NCBI RefSeq assembly: GCF_000245015.1
Contig: NZ_JH600070.1
Span: forward strand, 1,050,010-1,114,009
Source: Beggiatoa alba B18LD
GTDB taxonomy: Bacteria > Pseudomonadota > Gammaproteobacteria > Beggiatoales > Beggiatoaceae
Direction: 5' to 3'
Length of the DNA stretch: 64,000 bases
The stretch's first letter is position 1. The number at the start of each line of letters is the position of its first letter. The notes beneath the pieces were generated by a model. The model saw only the letters and a list, made by a program, of their open reading frames with translations, ran no database searches and was not told where the DNA came from. Below, in pieces: positions 9,201 to 17,649 of this stretch. Both the position numbers and the translations under genes were made by a program.

Positions 9201-12200
9201 CTTCGCCCGCACCAACAGCCCACTGATTAACAGTCGTTTTATGTTCACGTTCTTTGGTGTCTTTAATTGTAGCAACCAGTCGATAAGTGCCCGCGCTGGG
9301 TGGGGTAAAGCGACAAATATAAGGCTCTGCGGTTGCAGTTGTTTCACAACGGTTTGTTTCAACCCATACCGTTTCGTATTGGGTTAAATAAGCATTACCT
9401 GCACCTTTGACCCGTGAGGCTTTGGTATCTTCACGTTCAATGAGAACATTCACAGGTGTTCCTGCAATCGGATTGCCACGCTCATCAACCACCAGAACAT
9501 TAACCGTATTTTCTTTGCCTGCATTTAAGAGCCAGTTTTCAGTTTTTAAGCCGACAAATCTATCGCGTCCGACATAAGTTGCGGTAGCACTGCTCGCAAC
9601 GTCTTTGCCTCGGTCATCCCGCACCGCGCTTTCAATTCGTAATGTGCCATATAAAACTTTAGTCTCTTTTAACGGAATCTCTGTTGTTAATAAGCCTTTT
9701 GCATCCACTGCACTTTCTGTATGAAAGAGGGTTTCATCATCGGTATTGTCTGCAAAGGTGTCAAATTGAAAACCTTTTGCTAACGGACTGGCAGGAACAA
9801 ATTCATTTTGACTGAGTACAGCGGCAACTAAGGTTTGCGCATCCCCATAAGCCCCCCCTGCGTGTAAACTGGCTTGCGTCTCAACGCTGACGGTATCGCC
9901 AAGGTGAAATAAATCGCCATTTAACGTTGTTTTGACACGGAAAGGCGAAGGTGTAAAGTCACTGACTAAAACGCGCATAGGCGACCATGTATTTTCGTAA
10001 AAGTCAGCACTTAATTCAAAGCGATACCAGCCAACTGCCCCCGTTGTAGGTACGACAAACTCACCATGAAACGCGCCAAATTCAGAAAGTTGAACAGTCG
10101 GCACTTCATTGATAACTTTGCCCGTCGGGTCATAAACAGAAAGTTTATAAGTCCCTTTTGGTGCAGGTTCTAATTTGTTATTGCCTTCATTGCGCACATA
10201 AATTTTATATTGAATAGTGTCGCCAACTTTATAAACCCCTTGCGCGGTCGTGCCCCATGCTTGGATATAGGCATATTTTTGGCGCGGATAGCTATAGACT
10301 GAGTAATCAGGCGAAATTTGATACATCTCAATCGCATAATTTTGGTCTAAGGGTAATAACGCCACTTCTTCGCCTTTTTGTACGTGAACGAAAAAGCGTT
10401 GTTCGCTGGGGTTATAGACATAGTTATGTTGCAAGGTTGGGTCTAACGTTTCCCGTCCTGCTAAGGTAGCAAGCCCGTTTTCGTCTGTTGTTGCCGTTGC
10501 AATTGGGTCTGGTAGTTTATCTTTTCCTACATAATCATCTAAATATAAACTAATTTTTGCATCAGCAACGGGTTTACCTGTGGCAAAGTCAGTAATCCAC
10601 ACAAGGCTATTGTAGTGTCCCACTTTAGCTTGCACGTGGTACGGCGTTACTTGGCTAAAAAACCAATTACCCCATTCGTAACCCCCTTGATTAGTATTGG
10701 GTGTCGTGGTGTAACGTCCTTGAATAATGCCTGATTTGCCGTTTAATAACTTTCTAATGCCAACAGGGAGTTTGACCGCGAGGTTTTTAATGGTTGGGGC
10801 TTGGGTGACAGCATTTTTTAAGGCTGTCCAACCTTGTCCTGTTAATTCTTGATAAGAAATTGTAATATCTTTTAAATTCGTGGTGTACATCGGCAATTCG
10901 CTGTCTGTAATGCCACTTTCTAAAACAGAATGTTCATATTCAAAAACAAAATTTGGTTCACGATTATCGGTTGCAAATTCTAAATTAACCGCACTGGGTA
11001 AAGCACGCCCAAATTCGTCTTTTAGCGTGTTAGGGTTAAGAATAGCAACTTTATAAATTTGATAGGCTTTTAATAACTCTGGTAGCCAAATTTTATAAGT
11101 GTCGCCTTTGGTATGACTGTCTCTTAACCGATTGTAATCAGAAACTTTATCCCAAGGATCATAATCTGTCCGTCCGCCTGCTAAATCAGGGGTTAGCAAT
11201 AAATTTTGTTTGACCATCGTATTGCTGACAGGACTGGAAAATACTAAAGCAACTTGGCGTAAGGGGTTACAACGTTTAGCTTTATTAACAGCGTCTTTGG
11301 GCGCAATAAAGACATCTTCATTTCCTAATGTCGTACATGAAACGCCTAAAAAACGAAATTCTGGCAACGTATCAAAATTAGTGACAACTTGATTTTCAAT
11401 CCCTTTCTCCGTTCCGCCCTCGCCTGAAATTAAACCTTCTGTTACCCATAACTCATAAGAAGTATCTAAGGCTAACAATTGTTTAGGGGCAATAACCCAT
11501 GCTCTTGCCGCCGTTGGCTCAGGGCTTGGAGGCGTTGCGGGGGTTTCTGCTTTTGGGGGAGTGTCTGCTGGCGGGGGTAAATCAATCGTTTCGCCGTTAT
11601 CTGTCTCACCTTCTTCCGTATCGTCGGTTTCTTGAGTGGGTAAAACATTAATCGCAATGCGTTGTCCGTTCGGTTTGCGAATGTACAAACTACTTTCGAC
11701 AGAGACTTTCGTCACGGATTGATTAAAACTGACGCGAATTTGCGGACTATTCGGGGCTTTCCATGTGTCAAATGAGGTATAAGAAACACGCGGGCGTTGG
11801 GTAATAAATTCGTGTTTAATCGCTTGGGCAATTGTGCGACCGTCTTCGGTTTTAATACCTGTTTGCATGACGATTCGATAGCGGGTTGCTGGTTTTAACG
11901 CATCTTCATCGCGCAATTGGCAGGCTAAGGCGGAAGTGTCAACCCACCGCCATTCGCATTTGACTTCAGGTTGAATGGTAATAGGAATTTCTGCCGCGCT
12001 GCGTTCCATTTTACCAATTGGCACGACAGGTTGATTGAATTGGAAAACAATTTGTCGTTCTGCTTCCACATCTTCGCCTGTTGGGGTAATCCGACTGATT
12101 TCTAAAGGCTTAGACTGATTAAACTTCGCAGAATCAAAAACCGCCCATGACGGCATACTGGTTAATAAGCTATTTAAAGTAACCAGCAAAATAAGTAAAT

Positions 12201-12213
12201 GCTTGCTGTTCAT
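6289..12213 (-). CDS. Bacterial alpha-2-macroglobulin with thioester motif
   Basis: This 1974-aa exported protein is a bacterial alpha-2-macroglobulin, a family that traps proteases by covalent thioester capture in the periplasm or at the cell surface. It starts with a type I signal peptide (hydrophobic 4-20, then SWA), then MG1-like domains, a central bait/MG region and a complement-like TED domain. The thioester motif CxEQ is intact as CWEQ (C1449-Q1452). A region near residues 190-230 is rich in E, T and P. It is larger than E. coli YfhM (about 1650 aa) and shows no lipobox, so it may be periplasmic or secreted rather than lipid-anchored. The usual partner, penicillin-binding protein 1C, is not adjacent. 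An exported metalloprotease gene lies directly upstream in the same direction. Confidence 0.9.
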   Translation of the reverse strand: MNSKHLLILLVTLNSLLTSMPSWAVFDSAKFNQSKPLEISRITPTGEDVEAERQIVFQFNQPVVPIGKMERSAAEIPITIQPEVKCEWRWVDTSALACQLRDEDALKPATRYRIVMQTGIKTEDGRTIAQAIKHEFITQRPRVSYTSFDTWKAPNSPQIRVSFNQSVTKVSVESSLYIRKPNGQRIAINVLPTQETDDTEEGETDNGETIDLPPPADTPPKAETPATPPSPEPTAARAWVIAPKQLLALDTSYELWVTEGLISGEGGTEKGIENQVVTNFDTLPEFRFLGVSCTTLGNEDVFIAPKDAVNKAKRCNPLRQVALVFSSPVSNTMVKQNLLLTPDLAGGRTDYDPWDKVSDYNRLRDSHTKGDTYKIWLPELLKAYQIYKVAILNPNTLKDEFGRALPSAVNLEFATDNREPNFVFEYEHSVLESGITDSELPMYTTNLKDITISYQELTGQGWTALKNAVTQAPTIKNLAVKLPVGIRKLLNGKSGIIQGRYTTTPNTNQGGYEWGNWFFSQVTPYHVQAKVGHYNSLVWITDFATGKPVADAKISLYLDDYVGKDKLPDPIATATTDENGLATLAGRETLDPTLQHNYVYNPSEQRFFVHVQKGEEVALLPLDQNYAIEMYQISPDYSVYSYPRQKYAYIQAWGTTAQGVYKVGDTIQYKIYVRNEGNNKLEPAPKGTYKLSVYDPTGKVINEVPTVQLSEFGAFHGEFVVPTTGAVGWYRFELSADFYENTWSPMRVLVSDFTPSPFRVKTTLNGDLFHLGDTVSVETQASLHAGGAYGDAQTLVAAVLSQNEFVPASPLAKGFQFDTFADNTDDETLFHTESAVDAKGLLTTEIPLKETKVLYGTLRIESAVRDDRGKDVASSATATYVGRDRFVGLKTENWLLNAGKENTVNVLVVDERGNPIAGTPVNVLIEREDTKASRVKGAGNAYLTQYETVWVETNRCETTATAEPYICRFTPPSAGTYRLVATIKDTKEREHKTTVNQWAVGAGEVVWQMEAGNGLEIVPEQEKYKVGETAKYLVKNPFPNATALVTVERLGILKSWLVTLPNSVEVISVPVEADYTPGFYVSVTVVSPRVDKPIDAEQVDLGKPTFRMGYAKTLVEEPYKELVVDIKTDKPVYKPREPVTVKFNAHAKQADVKAQPIELAVIVLDESVFDLIQGGLSYFDPYRGFYHLSDLDMSNYSLLMRLVGRQKFEKKGATPGGDGGMGPNLRSLFKFVSYWNPSVPVDAEGNAQVQFNTPDNLTGWRVLALAATPADRLGLGNANFKVNLPIEVRPALPNQVMVGDTFDAGFTVMNRTENARELEVTISATGPVQKTAGADKTNMTVKLKAEPYKRYNVWLPISTTDIGDIQFTATAGDATDKDGLTQTLKVLPRRSLDTAATYGTTTEASLSESLQFPADIYGNVGQVSVVVSPTVISDINGAFQYMRDYPYACWEQKLSKGTMAAHYNNLKAYLPNTVMWEGSASLPQATLDLAADYQAPNGGMTFFIAQDQYVSPYLSAYTALAFNWLRASGYVIPDQVENRLHEYLLTLLRKDVMPDFYSQGMASSVRAVALAALAKHGKVVRDDINRYQRALKDMDLFGKSQYLDAALAIPNTNKIRMETANAILSQLNQTGGKITFQETLDDGYNHLLSSNLRTECAILDVLVKYDEVMQNNNLVSDIPYKLVRHISQTRKYQGHWENTQENMFCMNALTSYARVYEKDKPAMIVKTFIDDKPLSLLNKPTETEVRFDDVKNPAQTFARPINEQDPARKATVKLDKQGDGRVYYTVRMQYAMKEEKATAVNAGMEINREYYVKRNDKWELLTSPFELKTGELVRVDLFLSLPAARHFVVVDDPIPGGLEPVNRDLATASTVAADEAKGTYAGGSIWFRFSDWREYAFSFWSFYHKELRHNAAIFYADYLPVGNYHLSYIAQAIAPGEFTILPTHTEEMYDPDVYGKSTPAKLKVTRDPSADAGK

Positions 12214-12540
12214 ATGATTACTCGCGTTATTTTGTATGAGTTTTTAAGGCTTGATCATACGTTTGAATTTTGACAATTTTCTGAGATTGCTCGAGTTTTT
12301 TAAATCCCTTGCTCATTTTCTCAAACAATAGAAAAAGACGTGATATTTTACGATTGAAAGGCTTAATTGAGATATAAGGCTGATTGCTATTATTTAGGCA
12401 ATTAGCTGTTATTAAAACGTAAATTAAATTTATAGCTGTTCAGATTGGCATTTATTTTAGGAAATCCTTTTTAGGATGAGGTCAGTTTTGTAAGATTAAG
12501 ACTGGCTAGATTTTTCATTCAAGTCTAGCCAGTTTATCGT
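12214..12540. other. Intergenic region upstream of the macroglobulin gene
   Basis: These 327 AT-rich bases separate two minus-strand genes. Apart from the hairpin next to the metalloprotease stop I see no gene or repeat. The macroglobulin promoter probably lies here, but no box stands out. Confidence 0.5.
12501..12533 (-). terminator. Hairpin downstream of the M4 metalloprotease gene
   Basis: A perfect 10-bp stem, ACTGGCTAGA with TCTAGCCAGT and a 13-base loop, begins 8 bases after the stop codon. The following T-tract is weak, so termination is inferred. The stem sequence recalls the palindromic repeats elsewhere in the window. Confidence 0.5.
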
Positions 12541-15500
12541 TTAGCGCGGGGTGTATTCGTGCCGACTATATCGACGACTCAATGTCACATCGCTATTTTG
12601 GAAATTAGTTTGTGTTTCTAAGCGAGAATTAACGACAATGTCGGGGACAGAAACATGGAAAAAATTAACGTCAATGCGTCCACTGACATCCCACCAAATT
12701 TTATAAAAAACTTCAGGATTATTGGCATTGCCCCACGTCACGAGGTCAGGATTTGCATAATAATATCCCCAAGCAACTTGGTCGCCACGTGCGGATTGTC
12801 CTAAACCGCCATTAAACAGTAAGCCTGCTATCGCGCCTTTTTCTTCGGTTTTAATCTGGGTATTCATGAACATTGTCGGGAAATTATTAGGGCGATTATA
12901 GGCGGTGCTTAATACAGTGGCGTTTTGGGTTGCTTCTACGCTTGCTTGTTGGGTGTTGTTGGGGTTGTAAGTATGGCGGACATAGCGTTGTTCAGTGGTG
13001 CTTGTGCCTGTTAAATAACTGCCGTTATTCCGTCGGCTATATACGTTAATATTTGGGACAGAGACGTGGAAAAAGTTCACGTCAATACGTCCGCTAACAT
13101 CAAACCAGATTTTAACGTATAAGTCTGGATTATCAGGGCTACCCCATGAAACATCTGTCGGATTTGCATAGAAATAGCCCCAGATAACACGGTCGCCACG
13201 TGCAGTGAGTGAATCGCCCCCTAATCGCCATAGGGCATTAATCGCCCCTTTCTCGACGCTGATAATTTCTGCTTTCATCCAAATATCGCTGGTGATTTGT
13301 GTGCCTGCGTCTGTGGTTTGAGGTGCGGAGGGGGAATTGTTGGCGGGCGGGGTTGGAACTGGTGTTGGTGTCGGTGTGCTGGTGACACCACGACGGTAAA
13401 CTGTGCCATAACTGGCATCTTTGAGCCATAAGGCAAGCTCGCCTTGTGGATAAATTTTTTCTTTGACTGCTTGATAAACGAGAGAAAATTGGGTCGGTGT
13501 GTTCTCGTCGTAAGTATCAAACACAATCCCTGTATCATCCCCCGTGTAGCTAGCAACGCTATATTCGCCACGAGCGTTACCTATCCATCGCAACTCGCCT
13601 GTATTTAAGTTAGCCGCATAAATACTTGAGATACCTGTATTTGGTTCTGTTGCAGTAAACGTTAAGTTGTTGTCGCTGGTTTGGCTTAAACTGGGGTTTC
13701 CGATGTCTAAACCTGCAACGGGGGGAACGATGCTGATAATTTGTGTACTGGCGAGGTCTAATGCGTAAATACTCCATGAGGCGACTTGTTCGCCATCACT
13801 GAGTTTTAGGATATTCAGGGCATCATAAACAAGATTTTCTCCATCGGCAGTAAAGTCTAAAGCATCCGCAAATAAAATCGTGTTTGTCATCACCCCTTCT
13901 GTGGCGGGGGCTTGTATGGTGTATTCCTGCACGCTGTTTTGTGCAATATCCATGATAGTAATGGTATTTGTCGGGCTACCATTTTCATCTTGTAAGACAA
14001 ATGCGTAACGATTTCCATCAGGCGACATGGCTACAGAATGGATTAAGCCTGCTTCTCCTAAACAGCGTTCTTCAACGGCAGTGGTGCTGTTTAAGGGAAT
14101 TAAACAAAAATCGTGAATGGAGTCGACAAAAGCGGCAAGTGTTCCGTTGGCAGTAACAGAAGCCCGTCGTGGAGCGACATCAAAACGGGTGAGATAAACG
14201 CCTAATGTGCCATCGTTTAGGCTTGGGTCACGTCGACAGAGAAAAAAATTACCGCCTGATACGCAGATGGAAAGGGTGGCATCAGGGGCATCAATAGGTG
14301 CGTAAGTAGGGGCATCAGGGGTGCTTTGTCCGTCATAAATTTGCACGGCGTTAAAGGCTTCAGCGACTTTTTGGCTTTGTGGGGAATTTGAGCCAAATAA
14401 ATCATCAGCGGCTTTAATCGTCGCTAAACGAGCATCGATAAATTGGGCATTTTTAGTGAGGTAGGTATTTAAAGCACGGAAAAAAATTCGTTCTGCATCA
14501 GTTTTGCCAATAGCGTTGTTTAAACCGTCTGCCAGTAAATAGAACGCATGGGCGACAATAGTCATGTTTAAATGAACCCCGCCATTGTCTTCTGTTGTAT
14601 TGATATATTGCGCCATTGTTGCAGGGGCATTCAAACGGTTAGGATTGATTAAGTCACGTAATACGCCACTTTTAAGACTCGTCCCCATTTGCCAATCAGT
14701 CCGCCCTTGTACATAAGACTCAAGCATTTCGCCAAAAATATCGGAATACGCCTCGTTTAATGCACCAGATTGATTTTTATAAACTAAATTAGCTGTGTGT
14801 TGGGTGACAGCATGTTGAAATTCGTGCGCTATAATGTCTAAAGAACCTGCATAACTATCCGCATTGCCAAAAAATAAGCCTGCACCATTCCAAAACGCAT
14901 TATCTGCGTATTCTTCCCCCATTCTAACAACCCCTAATATAGAAGCTCCTTCCCCATCATAAGAATTGCGTTGATAACGTTGCTGATAATAATTATAAAT
15001 ATTGGATAAGTGATAAGCTAAACTGACCCCTTCTGGAATAAAGCCACTATTAGCATTACGGCTACTGACTAGAATTAATGCCTCCTCTTTATCGGGCGAA
15101 CGTCCATTTAAATCGTAGATATAAATAGAGCCTTTCTCTTCATTAGGTGTACCTGTAAACATCGGTTTTGACGTGTCGATTAAGTAATATTGTCCCCTAT
15201 CTGCCCATAGATTAAGGGCAACAATTTGGTTAAATAAATCTTCACCTGTGCCTTGCACATTCGCGCTCGGATTTTGATTGTAATCGTCGATAATTTCACC
15301 TGTTAAGGCATTAATCACCACTAACCAATTTTCACGGGCAGAGCTAATAATGCTTATTCGCCATGCTAATTGTGGTGTTTTGTCTTCAGGGGCATAGATA
15401 ATTAGTTCAGGCTCACTGACTTTTCCTACATGTCGAGCAAGTGCTTGTGTGCGGGCAACGTCGCGGGAGATTTGGGGGGTTGTGGCTAATAATTTGCGTG

Positions 15501-16176
15501 GGGTTGGAATATAAGCCCCATTCATTAAATCGACATTTCCTTGCGAATCTAAATGAATAGCAATTTCAGCGGGATAAATGGGCAAATTTTTATAAAATTG
15601 TTCAAAACGCAATTGTGTTCGCTGTAAGCTATCCGTTTGTTGACGCTGTAAAATAAATTCTTTATCAGGGTCATCAATCCGTAATAACTGACGATTCTCA
15701 CGGAGAAATTGGCGGGCAGTGGCTTCATAACGCGCTGTTTTACCCAGATTATCCACGCCTTGTAATAACAAGGGTGTGGCTAAAATCCCGCCACCGATTT
15801 GCAAAGGTGTGCCATTGGCTCGCCATTTAATCGAAAACTTCTCGCCCACTTGCTGACTTAATGTGCTTAAATTATCCGCCTGCTTTGCTATTGGGGTCTG
15901 TGTTTCTGCTGTATAAACTTGTCGAACCCCTTCATCAACATTTTTTGGGTTTGCTTGTCGCGCTTTTAAGGCATGTAATTGCTCAAGCAATGTTTGTGCT
16001 GTTTGAGATTGTGCAGACGGGTTGGCTTGAATTTTTGGCGTTGCGGGCAGATGTAAGGGATTGACATGAATGGCTGGGAATGATGGCTTGTTCTCAATCT
16101 CTTCTGCGAATACAGATGATACAAGTATCATTCCACCGAATAACAATAAGCTATTTAAACGCCATAAGATGAACAT
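12541..16176 (-). CDS. Secreted M4 (thermolysin-like) metalloprotease with duplicated C-terminal module
   Basis: The 1211-aa protein has a signal peptide (to about VFAEE), an FTP-type propeptide, and an M4 peptidase domain. Zinc ligands are H451 and H455 in HEFQH and E475 in GALNEAYSD; the catalytic-site His is in GGVHLN. After the protease comes a region with TolB/beta-propeller-like phrases (SPDGNRYAFV), a Thr-Pro linker near 950, and two copies of a roughly 105-residue module ending the protein. Each copy contains ARGDxxxWGYxYANP and then DVSGRIDVNFFHVSVP. I do not recognise this module; binding or anchoring is a guess. The ribosome site AGGAT precedes the chosen ATG. Its neighbour, a protease-trapping macroglobulin, may protect the producer. 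Confidence 0.9.
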   Translation of the reverse strand: MFILWRLNSLLLFGGMILVSSVFAEEIENKPSFPAIHVNPLHLPATPKIQANPSAQSQTAQTLLEQLHALKARQANPKNVDEGVRQVYTAETQTPIAKQADNLSTLSQQVGEKFSIKWRANGTPLQIGGGILATPLLLQGVDNLGKTARYEATARQFLRENRQLLRIDDPDKEFILQRQQTDSLQRTQLRFEQFYKNLPIYPAEIAIHLDSQGNVDLMNGAYIPTPRKLLATTPQISRDVARTQALARHVGKVSEPELIIYAPEDKTPQLAWRISIISSARENWLVVINALTGEIIDDYNQNPSANVQGTGEDLFNQIVALNLWADRGQYYLIDTSKPMFTGTPNEEKGSIYIYDLNGRSPDKEEALILVSSRNANSGFIPEGVSLAYHLSNIYNYYQQRYQRNSYDGEGASILGVVRMGEEYADNAFWNGAGLFFGNADSYAGSLDIIAHEFQHAVTQHTANLVYKNQSGALNEAYSDIFGEMLESYVQGRTDWQMGTSLKSGVLRDLINPNRLNAPATMAQYINTTEDNGGVHLNMTIVAHAFYLLADGLNNAIGKTDAERIFFRALNTYLTKNAQFIDARLATIKAADDLFGSNSPQSQKVAEAFNAVQIYDGQSTPDAPTYAPIDAPDATLSICVSGGNFFLCRRDPSLNDGTLGVYLTRFDVAPRRASVTANGTLAAFVDSIHDFCLIPLNSTTAVEERCLGEAGLIHSVAMSPDGNRYAFVLQDENGSPTNTITIMDIAQNSVQEYTIQAPATEGVMTNTILFADALDFTADGENLVYDALNILKLSDGEQVASWSIYALDLASTQIISIVPPVAGLDIGNPSLSQTSDNNLTFTATEPNTGISSIYAANLNTGELRWIGNARGEYSVASYTGDDTGIVFDTYDENTPTQFSLVYQAVKEKIYPQGELALWLKDASYGTVYRRGVTSTPTPTPVPTPPANNSPSAPQTTDAGTQITSDIWMKAEIISVEKGAINALWRLGGDSLTARGDRVIWGYFYANPTDVSWGSPDNPDLYVKIWFDVSGRIDVNFFHVSVPNINVYSRRNNGSYLTGTSTTEQRYVRHTYNPNNTQQASVEATQNATVLSTAYNRPNNFPTMFMNTQIKTEEKGAIAGLLFNGGLGQSARGDQVAWGYYYANPDLVTWGNANNPEVFYKIWWDVSGRIDVNFFHVSVPDIVVNSRLETQTNFQNSDVTLSRRYSRHEYTPR

Positions 16177-16282
16177 ATAAAATCCTATATAAAATAATGT
16201 GATTAAATAACTAAACTAGTATAGCGATAAATAAACTACTATTTCAATTAGTTAAATTCCCATAAAAACTTTTTATCACTTC

Positions 16283-17233
16283 ATGACTGACATACCTTGT
16301 ATTTTCTTAATGGGACCAACGGCAGCAGGAAAAACTGACCTAGCCGTTGCCATCGTCCAACATTTTCCTTGTGAAATTATCAGCGTTGACTCAGCCCTTG
16401 TTTATCGGGGTATGGATATCGGTACAGCCAAGCCTAGCGCAGAAATTTTAAGCATCGCCCCCCATCGTCTGATTGATATTTGTGACCCGTTAGAATCCTA
16501 TTCTGCCGCCCGTTTCTGTAAAGATGCCTTACAACACATTGCAGAAATTCAAGCACACGGCAAAATCCCGCTACTGGTTGGCGGAACAGGCTTATATTTT
16601 CGCAGTTTACAGCAAGGATTATCCGATTTACCGCCCGCAGATGTGAATGTTCGTGAACGCTTAAATCAACTGATTGAAAGTGAAGGATTAACAGCGTTAC
16701 ATGCGCGACTTGCCCAAGTTGACCCAATTGCTGCACAACGCATCCATCCCAACGACCCACAACGCATTCAACGTGCCTTAGAAGTTTATGAAATATCAGG
16801 TATATCTATGACAGATTGGTATGCAAAAGCTGACAAGGCATGGTCATTGCCCGATGTGGTTAAATTCGTTATTGCACCTGCGCAGAGAGAAGTATTACAT
16901 GCTAGAATAGCAAAGCGGTTTAAACTCATGTTGCAACAAGGGCTCGTCGATGAAGTCGAAACCTTGTTTAAACGTGGCGACTTAGATCTGAGTTTACCAG
17001 CCATGCGAGCAGTGGGTTATCGTCAAGTATGGCAATATTTAACAGGCGAGTTGGATTACACAAGTATGGTAGAACAAGGGATTGTCGCAACGCGCCAACT
17101 GGCTAAACGCCAATTAACATGGTTACGTGCTGAAGCCGACGCCGTTTGGTTTGATAGTCAAGAAACCAATATAACCGAACTTGTATTGAAAAGACTTGCC
17201 AAAATCCCCATGCTTTCTCAAATACGTCAATAA
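16283..17233 (+). CDS. miaA: tRNA dimethylallyltransferase
   Basis: MiaA transfers a dimethylallyl group to N6 of A37 in tRNAs reading UNN codons. The 316-aa protein matches family length. The P-loop GPTAAGKT is at residues 11-18, followed by SVDSALVYRGMDIGTAKP, VGGTGLY, and the C-terminal RQLAKRQLTWLR motif. It opens the conserved miaA-hfq-hflX-hflKC cluster and is divergent from the metalloprotease gene across about 106 bp. Confidence 0.97.
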   Translation: MTDIPCIFLMGPTAAGKTDLAVAIVQHFPCEIISVDSALVYRGMDIGTAKPSAEILSIAPHRLIDICDPLESYSAARFCKDALQHIAEIQAHGKIPLLVGGTGLYFRSLQQGLSDLPPADVNVRERLNQLIESEGLTALHARLAQVDPIAAQRIHPNDPQRIQRALEVYEISGISMTDWYAKADKAWSLPDVVKFVIAPAQREVLHARIAKRFKLMLQQGLVDEVETLFKRGDLDLSLPAMRAVGYRQVWQYLTGELDYTSMVEQGIVATRQLAKRQLTWLRAEADAVWFDSQETNITELVLKRLAKIPMLSQIRQ

Positions 17234-17317
17234 TAAAAGTGCGAGTGTATCAGCTTCATTCCCACTCGAAAAAAACAAATGTCCTATTAAGAAGATAATA
17301 AGACGGAGAATAAAATT

Positions 17318-17563
17318 ATGAGTAAAGGGCAGTCATTGCAAGACCCTTTTTTGAATGCCTTGCGTAAAGAACGTGTGCCAGTGTCTATTTACCTAGTCAA
17401 TGGTATTAAATTGCAAGGACAAATTGAATCTTTTGATCAATTTGTAGTGCTCCTCAAAAACGCTGTCAGCCAAATGGTTTACAAACATGCGATTTCTACA
17501 ATTGTTCCTGCACGTAATGTCAAGATTCCGCATGAAGATTTAATGCAAGATGAAAATGGTTAG
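17318..17563 (+). CDS. hfq: RNA chaperone Hfq
   Basis: Hfq forms a hexameric Sm-like ring that pairs small RNAs with mRNAs. The 81-aa protein has the Sm1 region ([26 protein letters not shown], split over the distal and proximal faces) and the Sm2 signature [10 protein letters not shown]. The C-terminal tail is short, as in many non-enteric Hfq proteins. A GGAGA site lies 9 bases before the ATG. A short CGAGTG/CACTCG hairpin precedes it in the miaA-hfq gap. Confidence 0.98.
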   Translation: MSKGQSLQDPFLNALRKERVPVSIYLVNGIKLQGQIESFDQFVVLLKNAVSQMVYKHAISTIVPARNVKIPHEDLMQDENG

Positions 17564-17573
17564 TCATTAGCGA

Positions 17574-17628
17574 TTTGTGATAATCGCTGATAAAGATAAT
17601 CTAAAGGTTTTTAGGTGATTATCACAAA
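17574..17628. other. Stem-loop between hfq and hflX
   Basis: TTTGTGATAATC (17574-17585) and GATTATCACAAA (17617-17628) form a perfect 12-bp stem with a 31-base loop. It fills the intercistronic gap and ends 22 bases before the hflX start. There is no T-run, so RNA processing, stability or Hfq-related control is more plausible than termination. Confidence 0.5.
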
Positions 17629-17649
17629 TTCACAAGGGGTATAAAGCTC

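Noticed and set aside
9168-9387. Small frames on both strands within the macroglobulin gene
   Set aside because: They overlap a continuous 1974-codon gene with full family similarity and show no features of their own.
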